From Membranipora membranacea (lineage: Eukaryota > Bryozoa > Gymnolaemata > Cheilostomatida > Membraniporidae): DNA of 64,000 nt. A program made the position numbers and the translations under genes. Numbering within the stretch: the first letter of the stretch is position 1; every line of letters starts with the position of its first letter. The stretch spans positions 14,014,001 through 14,078,000 of the forward strand of contig OU612068.1 of assembly GCA_914767715.1 (NCBI GenBank). The letters are read 5' to 3'. Shown here piece by piece: positions 61,101-64,000 of this stretch. The notes beneath the pieces are model-generated. The model had not been told where the DNA came from. It worked only from the letters and a program-made list of their open reading frames with translations, and did no database searches.

Positions 61101-63291
61101 TTAGATTCCGCTGCCTGATGACATCGCCAGCCTGTTCACTAAGCCCATCAGTGAGCTACCAGCATCTTTCTCAGTTGCTTTTAATTTCTGTGTAGTCAGA
61201 TCAATAGCCTCATCAACACCTGGCAAACATTAAGAGTTAATGTTAGCCGGCGATAAATTAGAATATTTCAAGCATGCGTGCGAATTTTTTCTCCTATCAA
61301 TGCTTTACACTCCTAGGGTATTGCAGATACAAAAATAAGTTTGATCTACTAACGCCAACTGGTGTATTTCTCCATACTTATTCCAAGAATAACCAAGTCT
61401 TCTAGCTCCCAAAGCTGTAGTGGCAAGCTGAAGTTTAAGCAGAGAGCTTTGCTGCGTACCAAGAGGTTAGACATTGTTAATCAGACAATATGAAAAATAC
61501 CATTTTATTTAAAATTTACCTTCATCGCAGTATCCTGTTTCGTTTATTTTACGGCCATCAGAACAGGTACACAAATAAGTACCTTGATCATATCCAAAGT
61601 CACATTTTCCATTACAGCCTTCACTATAACATAACAGTTCTGTAACAGAGACAAGACCAATAAGAGAGTTGTAAGCTATGTTGTTCTACATCTACAGCAT
61701 GGCACTTAAAGTTCACAGCTAGTTATGTGGGGTTTCAAAAAAGTTGAACTCTTAGTAATAAAATGAGATGAGAAGAAGATCAGCTGCCTGGGAACTCAGA
61801 CAAAGTCTTCGTCTAAATGTTGGTCATTTGTTACATCATTTACTCTACTAAAACTTATTGATCACTAACATAATTGTCCTCTCCTACTTCAGGGAAACAC
61901 AACTTTGACCTAATATATAATATCAGATATCTCAATACAGTGTATGAGTGATTGGCGAAGAGAGCGTTTCAAATTTCCAAAAGAGTGACTGACATTGGAC
62001 TACATAGAAACAACTGAGTAAACAGAGCTATGTCATTATGTGAGAACTATGAACCACCACCGTGGAAAGAAACAGAATTAAATCAGAAACCTGCATGGAG
62101 GCTTGAGGAGTTTGTTGTCATTGGTTCAGTTGTGTTACCATCTTCAAAGACTTCCCAAGTAGTTGGAGTTGCAACACCAAAGTCAGGAGTGTAAGGATCT
62201 GACTCTGAGATGTTGCCTGGCATTTCATCAGAGTTTACCAAAGTAGTAGAAGCTACAGCATTAAAGTCAGGAATGTACAGATCTGACTCTGAGGTGGTGT
62301 CCGGTATTTCCAGTTCGTCCTCGTATCTGTTAGGCTTTTTGATAGCGGGTTTTTCATCCTGTGGTACAGTTCTCATCACTGGTGCATCTGTGGTTCTCAT
62401 CACTGGAACATTTGTGGTAACTGTGTGTGTCTCATCTGCTCCAAATAGATCTACTGTACTGGTTGGATAGTGGATCTGGAAATCATCCTCATGTATTTCT
62501 GCTGCTACAACCGCTTCATCTGCTGAATACGTCTGTTAGAGTAAAAAACAGAATGAAGAACAATAGTAACGTTGTTGCGGCATCACAGCTCAGAAAATAA
62601 TTATTACATATATTTCTCCAACTGCCTTCTCAATGTCAGTCTCATAGAGCTTGTGAACACACTGAGCTAGTTGCAACCTCTGACGAATGCCATGATAGAT
62701 TGGGCAATTTGAACTGTTAAAAACAATCATTGTATTTTTTAATTTCTAAGCCATTTCCGTCAGTCAAACGTGGCTTCAGGGCTTCTATTGCTCAAATAAA
62801 TTGCTTACAGAATTGAGCCTTTTGTACAAATGGGATCATGGAAAAATCTCGCCTGCCTACCTTTGATACGAACGATGGAATCAGTTTTGCAAAATCAAAA
62901 GTCAACCAGGCTACCACAGGATTATCTTCATCTGCCTGAAACAAGAATTGAGAAGTTTGAGCCTAAAAATAAATTGTAATGTTTCTACATTTGAGGTTTC
63001 TTCTCATTTATCGACAGCGATACCACGTTGGTTAATGGGTATCATAGGGGGCTCTGGCTGCCTGATCTTAATATATCATTGTCAATATAATCATATATTT
63101 GCTATTGTCAGTCTTCAATAAATTTTTTGATATCAAGTGCTTGATTTAATATAGGAAATAACACAGTATTTTTGTCATTTACTCGTTTTTAAATTTGATA
63201 GAACATTTCTGTCCAAACCAATTATTTTTCTTACCTGGATAGAAACACTGTTGAGCGTAATGATTAGGAGGAGGATACTGATTATCTTCAT
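61101..63291 (-). CDS. Secreted protein with Ser/Thr-rich acidic region and one EGF-like domain
   Basis: Six exons: 63291-63235, 62935-62861, 62679-62608, 62532-62091, 61639-61520, 61219-61101 (stop TAA), 294 residues. Exon 1 is a clean signal peptide, MKIISILLLIITLNSVSIQ. Exon 2 encodes DNPVVAWLTFDFAKLIPSF. Exon 4 is acidic and rich in Thr, Ser and Pro with an internal repeat (SESDLYIPDF / SESDPYTPDF) and likely O-glycosylation. Exon 5 alone encodes an EGF-like module bounded by phase-1 introns: CYSEGCNGKCDFGYDQG, then CTC, then a final Cys, six in all. The last exon is a short polar tail without a membrane span. The exon 3 acceptor is the weak point: the AG at 62680 keeps phase, while the better-looking site at 62714 breaks the frame. 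I do not recognise the protein as a whole. It is probably an extracellular matrix or signalling factor. Confidence 0.7.
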
Positions 63292-64000
63292 CCTTGCTTA
63301 CTTTCAGTGTGTCTGAATTATTTTAAATTAGAAACAATTTAAAAAGGTATGAATTCTGTGATTGCAGCAGGCTAAATGATTGAGTTAAAGGCAATGCCAT
63401 GTACCACTGGAAAAATCCTGAATCATCTATCAGAAAATAAACCCACATCAATTAGATCAGTCTCATAGGAGACCTGTTTGAAGTTTTTTGAAATCGGCCA
63501 AGAAAGATGAAAAATTGCTGGTGCCAACAGGCCACAAAGAAGTCAACTGGTGAGCTGATAAAAAATGAACCAGCATGATTCCGAGTAGGATTCAGAAATG
63601 AATCATCAGAGACGCCTGATTGGGACATCAAACCATCAATTCTATTCATTTGTGGTTTTATGCACTTAACGTGTAGGTAACATGTTGGCGACAGCAATCT
63701 CTGTTCCCACGCAACATTGGTCAATTTGCCTTAAAGGCTAAGCATGTATTTGTTATGAATATCTGTCCGAACACGGTCTTGTCATCGGTAATAAATTAAC
63801 TTCAAGATGAAAATTTATAATGAAAACGAATATCTGTGCTCTAGGGTCTAGAGAGTAATGAAGAGTTGACAGCCTCCCTGGCTGCGCAACAACAAAAACT
63901 CAGCTATAATGTCTAAATACCGAAACAGACAAATACGCACTGAGGGCTAGATGTGATGGTTTGATATACTCATCAACACACAGGGGTGGTTTCATGCTGC
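63292..64000. other. 5' flank of the EGF-domain gene and right edge
   Basis: AT-rich. It should contain the promoter and 5' UTR of the EGF-domain gene. A minus-strand open frame at 63452-63724 has no signal or domain and is treated as chance. Nothing else seen. Confidence 0.3.

Noticed and set aside
62680-62713. Upstream acceptor for exon 3 of the EGF-domain gene
   Set aside because: It has the better pyrimidine tract but shifts the frame to an early stop after exon 2; the downstream AG keeps phase 0.
63452-63724. Minus-strand 90-codon open frame
   Set aside because: No signal, domain or splice context; upstream of the EGF-gene start codon, where 5' flank is expected.

Overview
This is nuclear DNA from an animal, and most likely an invertebrate. 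It is AT-rich, its genes are split by GT-AG introns, and its neighbours include an immunoglobulin-superfamily receptor, a vesicular GABA/glycine transporter, a neuropeptide-type GPCR, mitochondrial sarcosine dehydrogenases and a short-chain collagen C4-like relic. The phylum cannot be fixed from the sequence alone. All exon models below were made by hand from splice signals, reading frame and phase continuity.

Layout: (1) 183-2208, plus strand: 3' half of an Ig-domain, single-pass membrane protein gene that runs off the left edge. (2) 2941-7579, minus: a complete two-exon vesicular inhibitory amino acid transporter (VGAT/SLC32A1), convergent with gene 1. (3) 9704-20079, minus: sarcosine dehydrogenase-like copy A, 19 exons, 924 residues. 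(4) 20393-25902: an LTR retrotransposon with a 4-bp target duplication, a broken gag, no recognisable pol, and two further elements nested inside it. (5) 30461-31623, minus: a decayed short-chain collagen C4-like gene. (6) 34858-46669, minus: sarcosine dehydrogenase-like copy B, 19 exons with the same phases, 922 residues; its introns hold SINEs, MITEs and a large minisatellite block. (7) About 51204-54062, plus: a dead CR1/L2-type LINE. (8) 55037-58646, minus: a rhodopsin-class GPCR in two coding exons. (9) 61101-63291, minus: a six-exon secreted protein with a Ser/Thr-rich acidic middle and one EGF-like domain.

The main biological theme is the tandem pair of sarcosine dehydrogenase genes (mitochondrial one-carbon metabolism: sarcosine to glycine). 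Their divergence is patchy, which points to gene conversion. The rest of the window is dominated by fold-back DNA: several unrelated families of short hairpins, MITEs and long inverted repeats, many of them built from short repeated words. The neuronal-type genes (VGAT, GPCR, Ig receptor) are single and are not organised as an operon with the metabolic pair.
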